A DNA stretch of 64,000 nucleotides from Juglans regia (GCF_001411555.2 NC_049909.1:19578623-19642622), one strand, 5' to 3'; positions 1 through 12,581 are shown, counted from the first letter of the stretch. The notes: generated by a model from the letters alone, not told the origin. Numbers and translations: made by a program.

Positions 1-85
1 ATATTAAAAATATATATTCTAATAATATTTTATTTTATTTTTAACTTTAATCTCATTTCATTTCATTTCCAAAAACAAACAAATC
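1..85. repeat. 3' end of a Tourist-like MITE (window-truncated)
   Basis: The AT-rich end with CTCATTTCATTTC followed by AAAACAAACAAATC and then TAA matches the 3' terminal inverted repeat of the MITE family seen complete at 12277, 19481, 29931 and 55708. The TAA at 86-88 would be the target duplication. The other end lies outside the window. Confidence 0.5.
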
Positions 86-88
86 TAA

Positions 89-2084
89 ATTTCAGCATAA
101 AGTTAGTTTATAATTTTAGCAACCCCATAATTAGAAAGATTAATAGTGCTATAAATTAAGCTATTTAAATGTATCACATTCCACTAAATATGACGTGACA
201 CATCTAATGAAATGTGATACATTTATCATCATTAAATAATTATTTATTACATATTTTTTTATCATCTAATGGTGATGAATGTATCACATACCATTTAATA
301 TAATCAAAATAAGATAGAATGAGGGAGTGGTGTATAGAATTAGTCTTTATTTTATTATTGCCTCGTTCTGTTGACTTGATGATGTTCAGTAACCTTAAAA
401 TAAAAGATTTTTGTGATTTTAAATTGCTCGTGTATGTCATTTCCATCACCAACCGCAATTTGGGCTTTGGTAATATTTTTTTCTCTTTTTTCCCCCCACC
501 ATCTTACGGATTAATTTATTAAAAAGGTAATGATATATTTACAATTTTTTATAATTTAATTTAATAAATCAATATAATTATACCACATCATTTTAAATCA
601 TTTTAATTTTAAGTGATTACTCTTTCTAATATTTTAGAAAGCTCAATTTCTTTATAATTAATTTACAAGAAAGTCCAATTGTAAAACCCACAAAGCAGCC
701 CATATATTTCTCAAGTTCTGTATTAGCGCGTTTCTCTTTTCTCTCTCTCTCTTGCTCACTAAAGATTCGGCCTTCTGCTCGGCCCGTTTCAAAGCCCGTA
801 GATCAGCCCATATATTCATTGATCTGCTGATTTCCTCAGCCCCATACCTTCGAAGACTGCTCTTGATGAAAAAAATCATGCACATTGAAGTCGATTGGAT
901 TTCCAGGCAGCCCCGTGGCTGCAATAAATTTTTTTCAAAATTAAATCATTTGAGAATAAATTTAAATTCGTTTGAAAAATAAATGAGTTGATTATATTTA
1001 TAAAATTTCATTTAATAATAGGTTAAAACTGAAATAAAAAAATAAAAAAGAGTCATTCATTATTTTAAAAGATATCTTAACTGATAAAACCGAATGTCAA
1101 TCAATCGAGTATTGAGATAGGAAGCCAATTTTATTAAAGAGTATGAAGTTAATTATGTTATTGTCTAATGATACTTATAATTCCCTTCTCTCCGGTAAGG
1201 TTCGTACCAGGTATGTCGTTATTTGGCTTTCTTATATTCTTGCTTATACTCTTTTGAAAATATATATATATATATATATATATATTTTCTTCTCTAGTAG
1301 AGAATGTACATCCTATTGCCTAGAAATCGAATCGCCTAGCCCCAATTTTCTTATAAAGCAGAACATGAGGCAACCGATATACATCTTATATGTTACATAT
1401 TGGACATAATTTAAACTATTTGACGATAATATGATTGCGTATAACAATACGAAGTTGATTTACAGATGATGTTCCTTATTCTAAGAACCAAACATGTGGA
1501 CATCTTTGTCAGCATCGACACTCTCGATCAGAAAGGACTCCCCCCAACTAAGAAAATGTTGAAAAGTTTTGGAAACAAAAGGCCGATCCAATCGGTTCCC
1601 ACCACTCCATAAACCTACCTTCTATGACTATTTCCAATCGTCTGGATAGTCAATCAATAATCATGCTTGGCCATATCAATTACTCCTTTTGTGGCTGCTA
1701 TGCCATGTGTAGAAATCCAGAGCGGGTCTAAAATGGAAAATTCTATTTCTATATGCTATATTTATAGAGTAATGTTAGATACAATTATAAGTTATACAAG
1801 CGCCGCATACTCATTTTGAAAAAGAGTGAAATCTATCATTAAAAAATTAATTTTTTCATATAGATCCCTTATTTCTGCTACTTACATACTCTATAACTAC
1901 AAATATCATTTCTCATATTTCTTTTGTATATTGCTTCAATTTGTTTTTTTTTTTTCCCTTTTTTCTTGTTTTTCTTTCTGTGTACATTGGTACAAAAAAA
2001 AAAAAAAAATCTGTAATAGATGGGAGTGTTAGAGATGGATTCGTGAAGTGAGGGTGTAAATAATAGAGTGACCCACGCGTTCTT
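89..2084. other. Intergenic region downstream of RBOHF
   Basis: AT-rich DNA with no convincing gene. It contains a (TA)n run near 1260-1285. A half copy of the MITE family that is complete at 57421 lies at about 1769-1866, recognised by AGTAATGTTA, then CGCCGCATAC, then GAAAAAGAGT. The part nearest 2085 must include the 3' UTR of the minus-strand NADPH oxidase. No poly(A) signal was assigned. Confidence 0.5.
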
Positions 2085-5000
2085 CTAGAAATGCTCCTTG
2101 TGGAAATCAAACTTGGTAGGACCTTTTTGATTGAATTCGTAGCAGAGCTTGTTAAGTTCTTTGGCCAGAATCGGTGCCCCGCAATAGAATACCCCTAATC
2201 CATACCAACAAAACCATAATTACACCATAAGAAGAAAGCTATATAAATTCGCTAGTAGTATATATATGGTGGCTTCACTCACCAATTCTTGCAGAACAGT
2301 GCTTGGAACATAATTTGGAGAAAACTTTCTTCCAGTTAGGCCTCGCGAAGTGGGTTCGCACCTAATATTAGGGACCAGAAATGTTTAGTAAACACATGCA
2401 GGATTGTTTGCATATGTAACGATATTGTAGTGGTTGTGTGATTAAATTATAGAAGCATACTCCTTGGTATAAAGATGGCAATATTGATGGTGTCTGGAAT
2501 AATAAAGATTATGTGAAATGGTAAGCGTTGATCGAAGTGTATACCCTAGTGCCGGAAACAATGTCGACTCCATTCTTGGCATGGTTGAGAGCTTGCACCA
2601 TGGTAATGAGAGCCGATCGGGCGTCTCCTTCCTCGTAAACACTAGTCAGATAGTTGTGCATCTCAATAACACCCTAAATAAAATCGATATTTGACCAAGT
2701 TAGAGTCGCCAAACTAGATATTCAACAAAAAAATGCAACCAACGACAAATTTAAGCACAGGCATTGGTGGTGGGTTGTTCAGAGTTTTCTTTACCCTTTG
2801 ATCAAGCTCGGCTACTTCATTCATGACTCCTTTAAACCAATCAAACGAGCCTTGCTCCCTAGTTACCCAGTAGAAGTAAGCGTTAGTGGTCTTCAGAGTT
2901 TTTTTCCTCTTTGGACCTGCTGCATTGACCATCTCAGGGTCTGTACTTCCAGAATTCAGGTCTGATATTCTACTGACATCTGAGATTGAATCCTGAACAG
3001 AAAGAAACTGAACTGTTAGTTTTAAGATAAAAACATTATTCCAAGGCATTGTGATGATTCTATATAATATAATATAGGACTGATTAACTAGTATGTACAA
3101 TATTTGCAGGTTTAAAATTAAGAGAATGCCTTCACTAGTGATGTTGCAAAATAAAGCAGATACTCACTGCCTCCTCCTCCATTTTGACAATGTTGTTGAG
3201 CAGATCTTTTAGAATGCTGATAAAAGGTGTTGCACCAATCCCCAGACCAACAAGTAGCAGGACATCATATTTGCTATAGTCTTGTGCTGGAGCCCCATAA
3301 GGTCCATCTATTAAGAGCTTCGGTAGACTGTTATCTCCAGAGAGGAATTTTGCATATTAAATGATGTATTATGAAGTGCAAACTAAAGAAGGGAAGACAT
3401 TAGAAAGAGATACGAAATGTACCTTTTCTTGGTTGTTTCGTCAGCCCGGAGAAGTCCACTCTTTCCAGCCCCAGGAGGCTCACAGGATTCAGAAAATAGC
3501 CTCTTAAGCTCTTGTGTCCAATCACCTAGCTGCCGAATGTGAATACTGAGGTAGTCGTCTCCAGGAGCAGAGGTAATGGAAAATGGATGCCTGCAATACA
3601 CAAACCATATCATATTAACATCATCAAGAATCAAGAGAAGTCAGATACAGAGGGAGGTCTTCTAACATAAAGAGCCAAGTGAAGTCGAACACCAAGAAGG
3701 GAGGTCTTCTTGAGTTTTTCTAATTCAATTCTTCAGAGTTCAAATATCATGGTCTAAAAATAAGCCTGAGGCATTAAAAAGAAATCTAACTTTGTCTCAA
3801 CTTTCTAATTTTCCTTTTCCTTTCTTGCCAAGATGCCAGGAATTTAGCACTGCAGGCAGCATGGTGATTTAGATACTCACCAGAAGTTTTTTATTTTAAA
3901 GAACTGTTAAAGCATCCAGCATATATTCTCACACACAGCACTTAAACTGACTACAAGAATGTCATTAAATATAAGTTAACAGCGGAAGTGGTAAATATAT
4001 GAGATTTTCCCCAAAATATACGATAAGTGATCAGCAAAAGCTGCAATAACTTACCACTCAAAAGGAGAAACGGCAGGGCATTGGACAAACATGTACTGTC
4101 CACTCTTGTACTTGAACTGGGGTGACTTAGACATTTGCAACGTAAGAACATTTCCAGGATAGATGGCAACCTAAAAATTAGACAATTCAAGGGGGGAATT
4201 TTTAGCTCTGTCAGCCTTGAAATAAATAGAAAAACACCACGAGAATATCTATGCAATCCAAGTGGAAGGCATTGGCTCCAGTTGGTTGAGCTCCAGATGC
4301 CTTCCAAAAGCAAACAGTTTGCACAGTAATGCTTCAATCAAGCGGATATATGCAGCTTGAGTTTGTTGTTAAGTAAATGGCAGAGGCGGTTAGTAAACTG
4401 ATCTTCTCACCTTCAGAAGACGGACACTACAGGAACCAGACCGGAAGTACCTAAGGGTCCTTTCTCCAGCATATAGTAAAACCGGAACAGCAAGATACAT
4501 CCAAGTCTGCACGCAGGAACTCAATATGTTATCCAACTCTTCTAAGCAAAAGCAACGTTCGGCTACATCTGAAGATATATATGAATATCACTAGTCAAAG
4601 ATATCAAAAGTATACCGTCTTAAGGTACCACTTGTGCACAAGATAGACGAATAAACCATGGATGATGAGCAACACATAGACAATGACAAATAGGTGGTGT
4701 GAATACCAGAAGGCATTGAAACCAGTGAGCCTATTGAAGGGCTTGGGTAGCTTGATATGATTCCGCCTGAACCATCTTGTTGCCAGTGTAAATGCAATCA
4801 CCATCAAGATCACCATTAGAATTCCAGTCACACCTTCTACCCCTTTAACCAGGTCTATGTAATCGGGTTTGTGCACCCCAAAGTCATGATGAAGCTGAAA
4901 AGTGTCCGTATAGGTTCCCTCAGACAGGTGTACCAGTCTTGGAAAATCACATGCAAGGTGGTCACCGGCATGGAGAATGATACCAATTACAATGGCTGCA

Positions 5001-8000
5001 GCGATGGTCTGCAAGGAGCAGTTAACAAAAACAAAAATCAAAACGAATGTATTCAGAGGTAGACAGGTAGTCATACATCAAGTATTCTAATAGCTTTTGA
5101 GTTTGGTCGGCCGAGGTTTCCAACATATATATTGAAGGAAAATGTAAGCGTCCCGCTACCGGCTCCCGCTGGAGCTACCGCTAGCATTGATTTTGTTTTT
5201 TTGTTTTTTTACTTCGTAATTAAAAAATTATTTTTTTAATGATGTTATAATTATTTTTTTAAATATATTTAAAAGTGTTCAAACAATACATGTAAAAAAA
5301 ACACATGAAAATAAATAGCAAGAATAAGAAAAATGATATTCTCACAACTGATTCTTACAACTTGATATTACTATTGAAATTTTTTATTTTATTTTTAATT
5401 CTTCTTTTTACTTAATGATTAAGAAAATATTATTTAATAATATTATATTTTTTTTATTTTTTTAAAAAATATTTTCAAGTATAAAAAAATATATGTAAAA
5501 AAAGATAACAAAAATAAGAAGAACAATTATATCTAACGGTAGCTCCCAGCTACCGCTGGGAGCGGTGGTCGTAGCACTACCCTATATTGAATTCAGGACC
5601 TCTACAACCTAACTTTTTCCTCCTTGCAGTTAACAGTACTCCACTGCAGCAAGTAATGGTACGTACTTGATATGAAGACTATTGAGATGTGGCTTGTTTC
5701 TATTAAAAAAAAACATTTTTATAGATTGTTCGCTCGAACGAAGTTTCCTACAGATTGTTAGATCGACAGTTGCTCAATAGTCAACTCGAGTTGGATGCCA
5801 ACCCGTGAGTTCGCTCGTCACTCACTCGACACAGAACCAACCAGAGAGTTCATTCATCAATTGCTCGACACTCAACTTGAGCAAAATGCCAGCCCTAATG
5901 TTCGCTCGAGCACCGCTCAACACGCCACTCGAGCAAAAGTTCTATTTTAGGACTTCCGCATTGCGCTGTACAGTATAAATACATGTTATTTTTCTTTATA
6001 TTGTGTCTTTGAGCAGACAGAACAGAGAGAAAACTCATTTTGTAAGATTTTGAGAGCTCATTGACTGTATTGGAACTTTTGAGATTGATGAGCGATTTAT
6101 GATACATCTCTCGTACTCCATCTTGTGACAACGAATTCCTTGAAATCGACTCCGCCAGTGGAGCTTGTTCTAAGCAATGTTTTGCATACCGTACCGGTGA
6201 CCATTTCGGTCAAGGTATTAAAACGAGATATTTATGTGCCGGTACCGTTTTGGATACCATTTCGGAATAGTCTATATATGAATAAATTATATATATATAT
6301 AAATTATAAATAGTCTAATCTGAATTGGATGGTAAAAAAATGAGCTTACAATTTGAAGAAATAATAATAATAATAATTAAAAAAAAAAAGAGTAAAGGCC
6401 GAAGTATTTGCTGGTACAGACCGAAACGATCGAAATTCTGATCGATATGAAACTATATATACCTTTTTTATGTATCAACTACACCACAAAAATGGTATAT
6501 TTCGGCCTTACTGGTCGATACAGTACGAAATTCAAAACTTTGGTTCTAAGCCAAACCACGTAAATTTTAGTGTTCTTTGTGTGATATTTTATTTAATTCC
6601 GTTATATATTTCAAATTAGCTATTAATATCCCGTTAATCCCAACAAAGACTCTAAACCAAACCCTTGAAGACGAAAAAGGTTACTAAGATGCAATATGAT
6701 CCATATATGTCATCGTTATATTAAATTTAATTATTTAGATATGCCACTGATCAGTGTGTATATAGAAATGCACAGTTTTTAGGCAGATATATGATCTTTT
6801 GAATTATTCAACGACAACCTTGGACCTTTTGGTGTAAAATAATAAAATATAGCGCAGCCACGTCTATGGAAAAAAATAACTAGAAGATTTTTTAAAAGAA
6901 AATTATTTGTACATGTTTAGATTTTGTAAGTTCCGAACTATTATCTAACATAACAAAACTCAAAAAAAAAAAAAATAATACCATTTTTCTCATTATGGAT
7001 AACATATTTTTTTTCTAAAAAACTAAGTGCATGAGAACTAGACACTTAAACAAACCTGTAATATCACTGATCTCTTCGGTTGGTGGCACAATTCGCGTCT
7101 TTTTCCATTTCTTGGACAAAAGAAAAGGTCTTAAAACAGCCAATCATGTTTTGGGATTTTAATTCAATTTCGTGTGAATGGGTGCAGTCCTATAACGACT
7201 GAGATCAACCTTTATGCTGACTTTAAATATGAAAGTCTCTCTAGAAGGGTCCTAGATATGAATTTAACGTATGAACAAAGCAATAATAAACGACCAAGAA
7301 GGATCGGCTGGGTGAGAATTGTACCTTGTGAAAATTGATATTGTCGTCAAAAGGTATAAAGTAGGCCAGTTTGGTGGACCTGAGCCAAGTGATGGTGTTT
7401 CTACAGACGGGCAAGAGAATGAGGGCCATGTTGAACTTAAGGGTCTCGGCCGCACCTTTGGCCGTAGTAAGACAATAACCCATGACTTCAAAGGCCCTTC
7501 TATTCTTGTACTGATAGAACTTCCATGTGAACAGTCCAACCATGATCATTATCCACAATATCAAGATCCAAATTCTCCTCCAATTCTCTTGCAAATAGTA
7601 CAGCAATTTTGTGCTCCACCTTCTTATGGGGCCTTTCTTTCTCAGCCCTTGTAGGTTCTGGCTCAAGGCTTGGCTTGTGTAGCTCAAAGCTTGGCTGTAG
7701 TTTAGGTACGTGTCCTTTTGTAACAAAAGCGTTTCCAATTGCCATAGCTGCGAATCATCACCAACACCAAGCAACATGTATAAATTAAGCAGAAAAGTCA
7801 TCACGAGTTTAACCATGTGGGGGACACTATGATCTAGAACATGTCAGCTAAATAGTGCAACATCTTTGATCGACAGTACAACACGCGTGCCTATGGGTAT
7901 AATGATTAATTACAAAACTGGACAAAGTGACTCGCACATGGGAACGCTACTTTATACATGTCATACGGTGAATCGGAACTGTAGTAGGTCACCAGGCTTT

Positions 8001-11000
8001 AAAAAGGATGTGTAATGTTAGTTGCGTTTCTAGGAAGTAGAGTCTTGTATATTATTTTTTAAAAGAATGAAGTTATTATTATTATTTTTTTTTTTTTGTA
8101 AATTTTAGATTTATCTATTTTTTTTAAAAAAAAAGTATGGGAGACTTCCCCACAACAACAACAAGACAGTAAATATCATTTATCTTCTAATATCAATTAA
8201 ATGTATACAATATTATTACCTTGTCCATACCAATATAATAATGCTTAGGTATATAAAATGTAGCCTGTAGTACTAAAGTTTTTTTTTTAACTTCAATCGG
8301 ATAGTGATGTGCTTGAAAAAAAAAATCAACGCTGATATTAAATAGGGACCACATGATAACTCAATTATGTCTTCGACCAAAAAGACAGTCAAGTACAAGA
8401 TTGAAACTCAAAAAAAAAATCATTGTCAATGAAGTTGATTATGGATATAAAATCCGAAACTAACCTGAAATTACAAGAAAACATTCAATAAAGAAACAAA
8501 ATTAATTCGGGTTTACTGTAGTTAGTTCTCCAATGCATGCCTAGGCATAATTTGAGAATTAAAGACAACGAATTTTATATAATTATAGTACCTTTTTTTT
8601 TACTAAAACTCATGATAGTAGTACCACTGTAATATAGAGATGGGGGGGATGTGAGATATAAAAAACAACTTACCTCAATATAGCCAAGTCTTTCAGGGTC
8701 CAACTCCTCCATGATCAGAGCAGCATATTCCTCTGCTTGTTCCTTCAGTCTCGATAACTTGTTCGCAGAAGCACTTAGCATAATAATCTAAACCATCAAA
8801 TAAAAACGAAATCGAAATTCAAAACCATTAAACACAGATTGAAATTGTCAATGACACTCGTGAAAAGGAAACTGATTGACCGCGAAGCCATTACCAACCC
8901 CACTGAAAATGACATTATTGCATCAACGAATTCTAATCTCCCTTGAAAACAGAGAATTCGAGACGCCACTGTCCACCTTGTTCTCAAGCACTTAAAAACC
9001 GACATTATAGTTCACTAACTCTTGGAAAGTCCATCTAACTAGATAATAAGATGCCTAATTTAGAACAATATTAGGAAACGTCATGGAGTACGAAATGTGA
9101 AGACCCTAATCCCTCATTTATAACGTTGGAGTGGTTAGTTCTTGAATTTCATGGGTTTAAGGTTACCGAATCCTGCCTAACGTTGATTTTTGTTGTAAGA
9201 AAAAAATATATATTTATAACCCAAATTAATGAGACCCTCTGATGAGTTTCGCAGTTTCATACACCAAGGCATGAAGTTAATTTTTTTTTTTTTCCTAGTC
9301 AAAAAAGGATTGAAGGGGGCAATTATAGTCACGTCCATTAGAGATCACTTTCCTACCATGACGTGACTATAATAGCAATCAATCTGCTGGAGAGCTAGAT
9401 AGGAAGGCCTAGACGGCGAGAACCGCAAGCACTCCCTACAAGTCGGATCTGAGCCATAGTCTGATCTCAATCCCACTAGAGCATCGATGGTCTATGAGTC
9501 AATAAATCACCGATAATCCTGAGTGTTTCTCGTTGCGAAATTCGACTCCAGGACTGTCAAACTTATAGACTACTGAGCCATCACCCTAAGTGGTAGCCAT
9601 GAAGCTAATTAATTATGCAAGACTAATTAATTTGAAATTACTAAAATCTTTTGACTCATCCGTACATTCTGTTTTTTTTTTAACTGACCATAATTTCAGT
9701 TCCTAGGCTAGTTGGCATGGGAAAAATCATACATAATTAAATAATTCAGGTATGATATTCCCGCAATTTCCATTGAAATATCGAAAAGAAAATAGGGAGA
9801 CGTGCAGAGAAATTGTTTGGACAGAAACCTTGCCTCTTTAACTTCTTCTTCACCAATTCTACCATCTTCATTCTTGTCCACCCTGTAATATAATTAACAT
9901 AATATCAAGTTAGTAAATTACTGTGAAGTAGTTTGCATAATTTACTTTTTAAAAATAATTTAATAAGCGTGAAAAATAGTTTTGTCCTTTCCATTCACGT
10001 AATTGATTGATCACGGGACTCTGATATAAACTTTTGAAAAAAAGAGGAAGTGGAACAATTAAATAAACAAAAGCTTAAACTGATGATTGAAACTAATTAA
10101 GTATGCGTGCGTACGCACATTTCGAAGAAGATCTGGAGACGTGAGTCGAAACTTTGATCGGTAATCTCGGACCAGAACTCGTAAAGCTCTTCCCTGCTAA
10201 TCTTGTCAACCTTGAGCCTTCGTCTCCGTCCCAGAGCATCGAACAGCTCCTGAGCAAACTCCTTCGAATCTCTCATTCCTGAATAAATATTTATCGAAAA
10301 GTAAAGAAAAAATGGATAAGAGTTATTCCGGAAGTGATTTTTTCTTGCCAAAAAAAGAGAATATATGTATTTTTCGGACTGCTTAGGTCGGATGAGAATC
10401 ATGAGTCTGAACCTATGCATTGCGCGAAATCGGAGCGGTAAAGAGAACCGTTTTTGGCGAGGTTATGGAAATTTCTTTCCACTTGGCTCCATGCATCGAC
10501 GCTGTTGGTTTTGTTGCTGATGAATCGGAGTCCACGAAGCGCTTTCTGCGCGCCGGACCTATTCCGGTCGAGCTGAGCTCGTTCCCTCCGCAGAGCTCGA
10601 GCGGCAAAAACCGAGGCGAAACCGCTGCTCTCGGCTCCGGCGCTGTTCTGAACAGCATTTACCAACGCAGCAGAAGTCGGAAGCGGAGTACGTGATGCGC
10701 GGCTGTGGCTCCACGAAAACCGCCTCACCAGCTCGGCCCGCAGCTCCTGAGATAACAGCCGAAGGTTTCTCGACGAGCTCCTCTTGATCGAAGCCGACCT
10801 CGATGCAGGCGCCGACACCGAAGCAGCGGCTGTCCCGTCATCAATACTAATCACCGTGGCCGGCTCAACACTTCGAAGCACAATTGTATTATCATTCTGA
10901 AGATCGAGCGTGACTTCAACGAACTCTTCAGCGGAACTGTATTCAGTTCCAGCCGGCGAGGATCCAGTGCTCAACGCCGTTCCGTGGGGAACGGTGTCAG

Positions 11001-11040
11001 AGGCCCAACGGCGTTCGTGCTTAGGATTGCTGGCCTTCAT
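2085..11040 (-). CDS. RBOHF: Respiratory burst oxidase homolog, RBOHF-type NADPH oxidase (14 exons, 940 aa)
   Basis: Plasma-membrane NADPH oxidase that passes electrons from cytosolic NADPH through FAD and two hemes to apoplastic O2, making superoxide in defence, ABA and developmental signalling. Exons (minus strand): 11040-10413, 10278-10119, 9882-9834, 8787-8674, 7747-7325, 5008-4616, 4506-4411, 4170-4055, 3590-3423, 3327-3168, 2992-2795, 2673-2545, 2361-2283, 2194-2085; phases join throughout. Seen in the product: a basic, Ser-rich N terminus; an EF-hand loop at about 265-276 (DKNEDG core); [14 protein letters not shown] just after residue 317; ferric-reductase membrane helices at about 340-600 with [12 protein letters not shown] and FWYSHHLFV heme histidines; HPFSITSAP for FAD at 661-669; GLGIGATPF for NADPH at about 743-751; FYCGAP near the end; and a C-terminal EHF. 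The length fits the roughly 940-residue RBOHF class. The start at 11040 is preferred over an upstream in-frame Met because MK followed by a basic stretch is the family norm. The RBOHF rather than RBOHD assignment rests on my memory of the family. Confidence 0.95.
5128..5591. mobile_element. MULE-like MITE in RBOHF intron 5
   Basis: The 446-bp element (5137-5582) is bounded by perfect 9-bp direct repeats TATATTGAA (5128-5136 and 5583-5591). The ends are imperfect inverted repeats rich in GCTACCGC and GCGGTAGC words around a very AT-rich core; the internal sequence looks like two half-units in tandem. A 9-bp duplication is typical of Mutator-like transposition. Related elements appear at 21652-21862 and about 15750-16140. 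Confidence 0.7.
5675..6650 (+). mobile_element. Probable solo LTR in RBOHF intron 5
   Basis: Direct repeats AAGAC (5675-5679 and 6646-6650) flank a segment that starts TATTGAGATG and ends ATCCCAACA. Inside are repeated GCTCGAGC-type words, a TATA-like CAGTATAAATACATG at about 5970-5985 and a transcript-leader-like stretch. With the nested MITE (6176-6542) and one copy of its target removed, the remaining length is about 590 bp. No internal retrotransposon domain is present, so it reads as a solo LTR with TA...CA ends. Orientation is inferred from the TATA motif. The LTR identity is an inference, since a 5-bp repeat alone is weak evidence. Confidence 0.55.
6167..6551. mobile_element. MITE nested in the solo LTR
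   Basis: A 367-bp insertion (6176-6542) with flanking 9-bp repeats GTTCTAAGC (6167-6175 and 6543-6551). Its ends are inverted: AATGTTTTGCATACCGTAC at the left, and on the reverse strand of the right end CAAAGTTTTGAATTTCGTAC. Further GGTACCGTTTTGGATACC and CCGAAACGATCG words lie subterminally. The 9-bp duplication suggests Mutator-like mobilisation. Removing it restores continuous LTR-like sequence, so it inserted later. Confidence 0.7.
8788..9833 (-). other. GC-AG intron 3 of RBOHF
   Basis: The exon reads GTT AAA GAG and is followed by GCAAGG. The only nearby GT (GGTTTC) would break the reading frame into the conserved [17 protein letters not shown] exon at 8787, whereas GAG|GC...TTTAG|ATT restores the family sequence exactly. 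This is therefore a GC-AG intron, a minor but known donor class in plants. It carries a SINE insertion at 9282-9597. Confidence 0.8.
9270..9609 (-). mobile_element. tRNA-derived SINE in RBOHF intron 3
   Basis: On the minus strand the element (9597 down to 9282) begins near GGTGATGGCTCAGTAG, an A-box-like motif. It has GGAGTCGAATTTC, a B-box-like motif, about 40 nt later, and it ends in a run of A (T-run on plus, 9281-9293). Flanking direct repeats CATGAAGTTAAT (9270-9281) and CATGAAGCTAAT (9598-9609) match at 11 of 12 bases and look like the target duplication. The internal pol III boxes, A-tail and long target duplication together fit a tRNA-derived SINE of about 316 bp. The family was not identified. 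Confidence 0.7.
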
Positions 11041-11164
11041 CGTCCCATAAAACTTAAAAAACAAAAACAAAAAGAAAAATGCATATTACATACATATTTA
11101 TATGTGTGTGTACTTGCGTGGAAGGATTTAATAACAGATTATTAATGGTCGTAGTTGCTAACTC

Positions 11165-11222
<58 letters not shown>

Positions 11223-11390
11223 GACGATGACTTGGCGCGACGGAGTGTATTTTTTTTTTTTTTTTAAGGAAGGGTGAGTCGTCATACGCGTTGGGACTTG
11301 GGAATCTCTGGGAAAAGACACGTACGCGTCAGACGGAAAATGAGAAATCAGGTTAATTTATATAATTAAGAAATTTGAGCTTTGCTACAC
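11041..11390 (-). promoter_or_regulatory. RBOHF 5' leader and proximal promoter with (GA)n tract
   Basis: Upstream of the RBOHF start lies an uninterrupted (GA)n microsatellite at about 11165-11219 (CT on the transcribed strand) and a T/A run at about 11250-11266. GA/CT tracts just upstream of plant starts are known targets of BPC/GAGA-binding factors; a role here is inferred. An ACACGTACGCGTC stretch near 11319-11331 contains ACGT cores of the kind bound by bZIP factors. No clear TATA box was assigned. Confidence 0.45.
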
Positions 11391-11580
11391 ATTCAATATT
11401 TTTTAAAATTTTTAATTTTTTTAATATTTTTTTTAAAATTTTTTTTGAGTTTATTCTTTTAAAATTATTTCAAATTATTTATTCATTATTTATATAATAA
11501 ATATTTGATAAAAAAATAATAAAAATTAAAAATAATATAGAATGTAAAATATTAAGAAGTCGTGAAAATGTTTTTGTATA
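11380..11580. repeat. AT-rich MITE copy
   Basis: The segment with TTCATTATTTATATAATAAATATTTGATAAAAAAA closely resembles 21397-21595, including the GCTACACATTCAATATTTTT-like left part and a right part ending near AAAATATTAAGAAG. It is a repeat pair in this window. Superfamily and exact ends were not determined. Confidence 0.4.
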
Positions 11581-12085
11581 AATAATGTGGTGTATATGTA
11601 TGTATATGTCCTGATTGGTGCAAATTATTCTCTTTTGAGTCTGTGACCACTGTGTCTCAATCCCAAGAATACGTCAATGTTAGATATCTCTAGCTGATCT
11701 CAGGCTCTGTTTTTTCTGCTTTCACATTTTGTGAAAGAAACGCGGTTGGACTGGGCTGCTGGGAGAGGGTTTGGTGGTACCTCCGTTGAAATGGGATAAT
11801 TTGTAAGAATAATCTTAGACAGAAGTTATTATATATTTGAAGTTATTATATATTAAAGAATATATTTTGTATTCATCGTCTAGTTATTTAAAAAGATGTG
11901 TGACTTAAATGATATCATATCATGTGTGCAAAATGAATGCTCCCAATAGTAACTTCTATCTATATTTATTTAATTTTTAAATAGAAACTGAAATTTAAAT
12001 AAAATATTATTTTAAAATTTTAAAAAATTAAAAAATTATTATATTTTATATAAAAAATTAAAAAATTATAATAAATTGATGAGAT

Positions 12086-12120
<35 letters not shown>

Positions 12121-12276
12121 ATACGAATCTCCAAAGACATCGGTGTCTGAAGAGGGCTTTAGGTTCAGCAGAAGTACTTCCGTCAAAATCGAGCTTCACA
12201 TGTTTTTCTAAAGGACTTGGTCCATCTCATGAGAATGTGAACCTTTGGCTGCTTAAATATTACTAAGGAATGTTAA

Positions 12277-12581
12277 GAATTTGTTTAAATAGTGAAATGA
12301 AATGAGATGATTTATGAATAATAATAAAATAATTTAAATTAAGATGTTTATGAGATTTTGAAAATTGAGAAAGAAAAAAAAAGAATAACAAAATTATAAA
12401 ATTATAATATTATTTTTATCTTAGAATTTGAAAAAGTTGAATTATTTTTTATTTTTTGTTTGAAAATTTAAAAAAATTATAATGACTAGATAATGATTAA
12501 ATTAAAAAATTAAAAATTAAAAAATATTTAAATATTAATTGAAATGAGATAAGATAAAATTATCTGCTATTCAAACAAGGC
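12277..12581. mobile_element. Tourist-like (PIF/Harbinger) MITE
   Basis: The element of about 305 bp is flanked by TAA on both sides (12274-12276 and 12582-12584). The ends are inverted: GAATTTGTTTAAATAGT at the left and CTATTCAAACAAGGC at the right. Internally it has the GAGATGAG and AATTTGAAAAAGTTGAA words shared with the other family members. A 3-bp TAA target duplication is the signature of PIF/Harbinger elements. Confidence 0.65.

Noticed and set aside
658..982. Overlapping open frames on both strands (76 and 88 codons)
   Set aside because: The same 300 bp is open on both strands, with no recognisable domain or splice context; left unassigned.
4591..4797. Small open frames overlapping RBOHF exons (also at 2442-2642, 10413-10658)
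   Set aside because: They are alternative-frame shadows of exons whose main frame is unmistakably NADPH oxidase.
7319..7654. Plus-strand 111-codon open frame
   Set aside because: It is the complementary shadow of RBOHF exon 5 (7325-7747, minus), which has clear oxidase sequence.
11079..11267. Plus-strand frame containing an Arg-Glu repeat
   Set aside because: The repeat is simply the (GA)n microsatellite translated; no other coding evidence.
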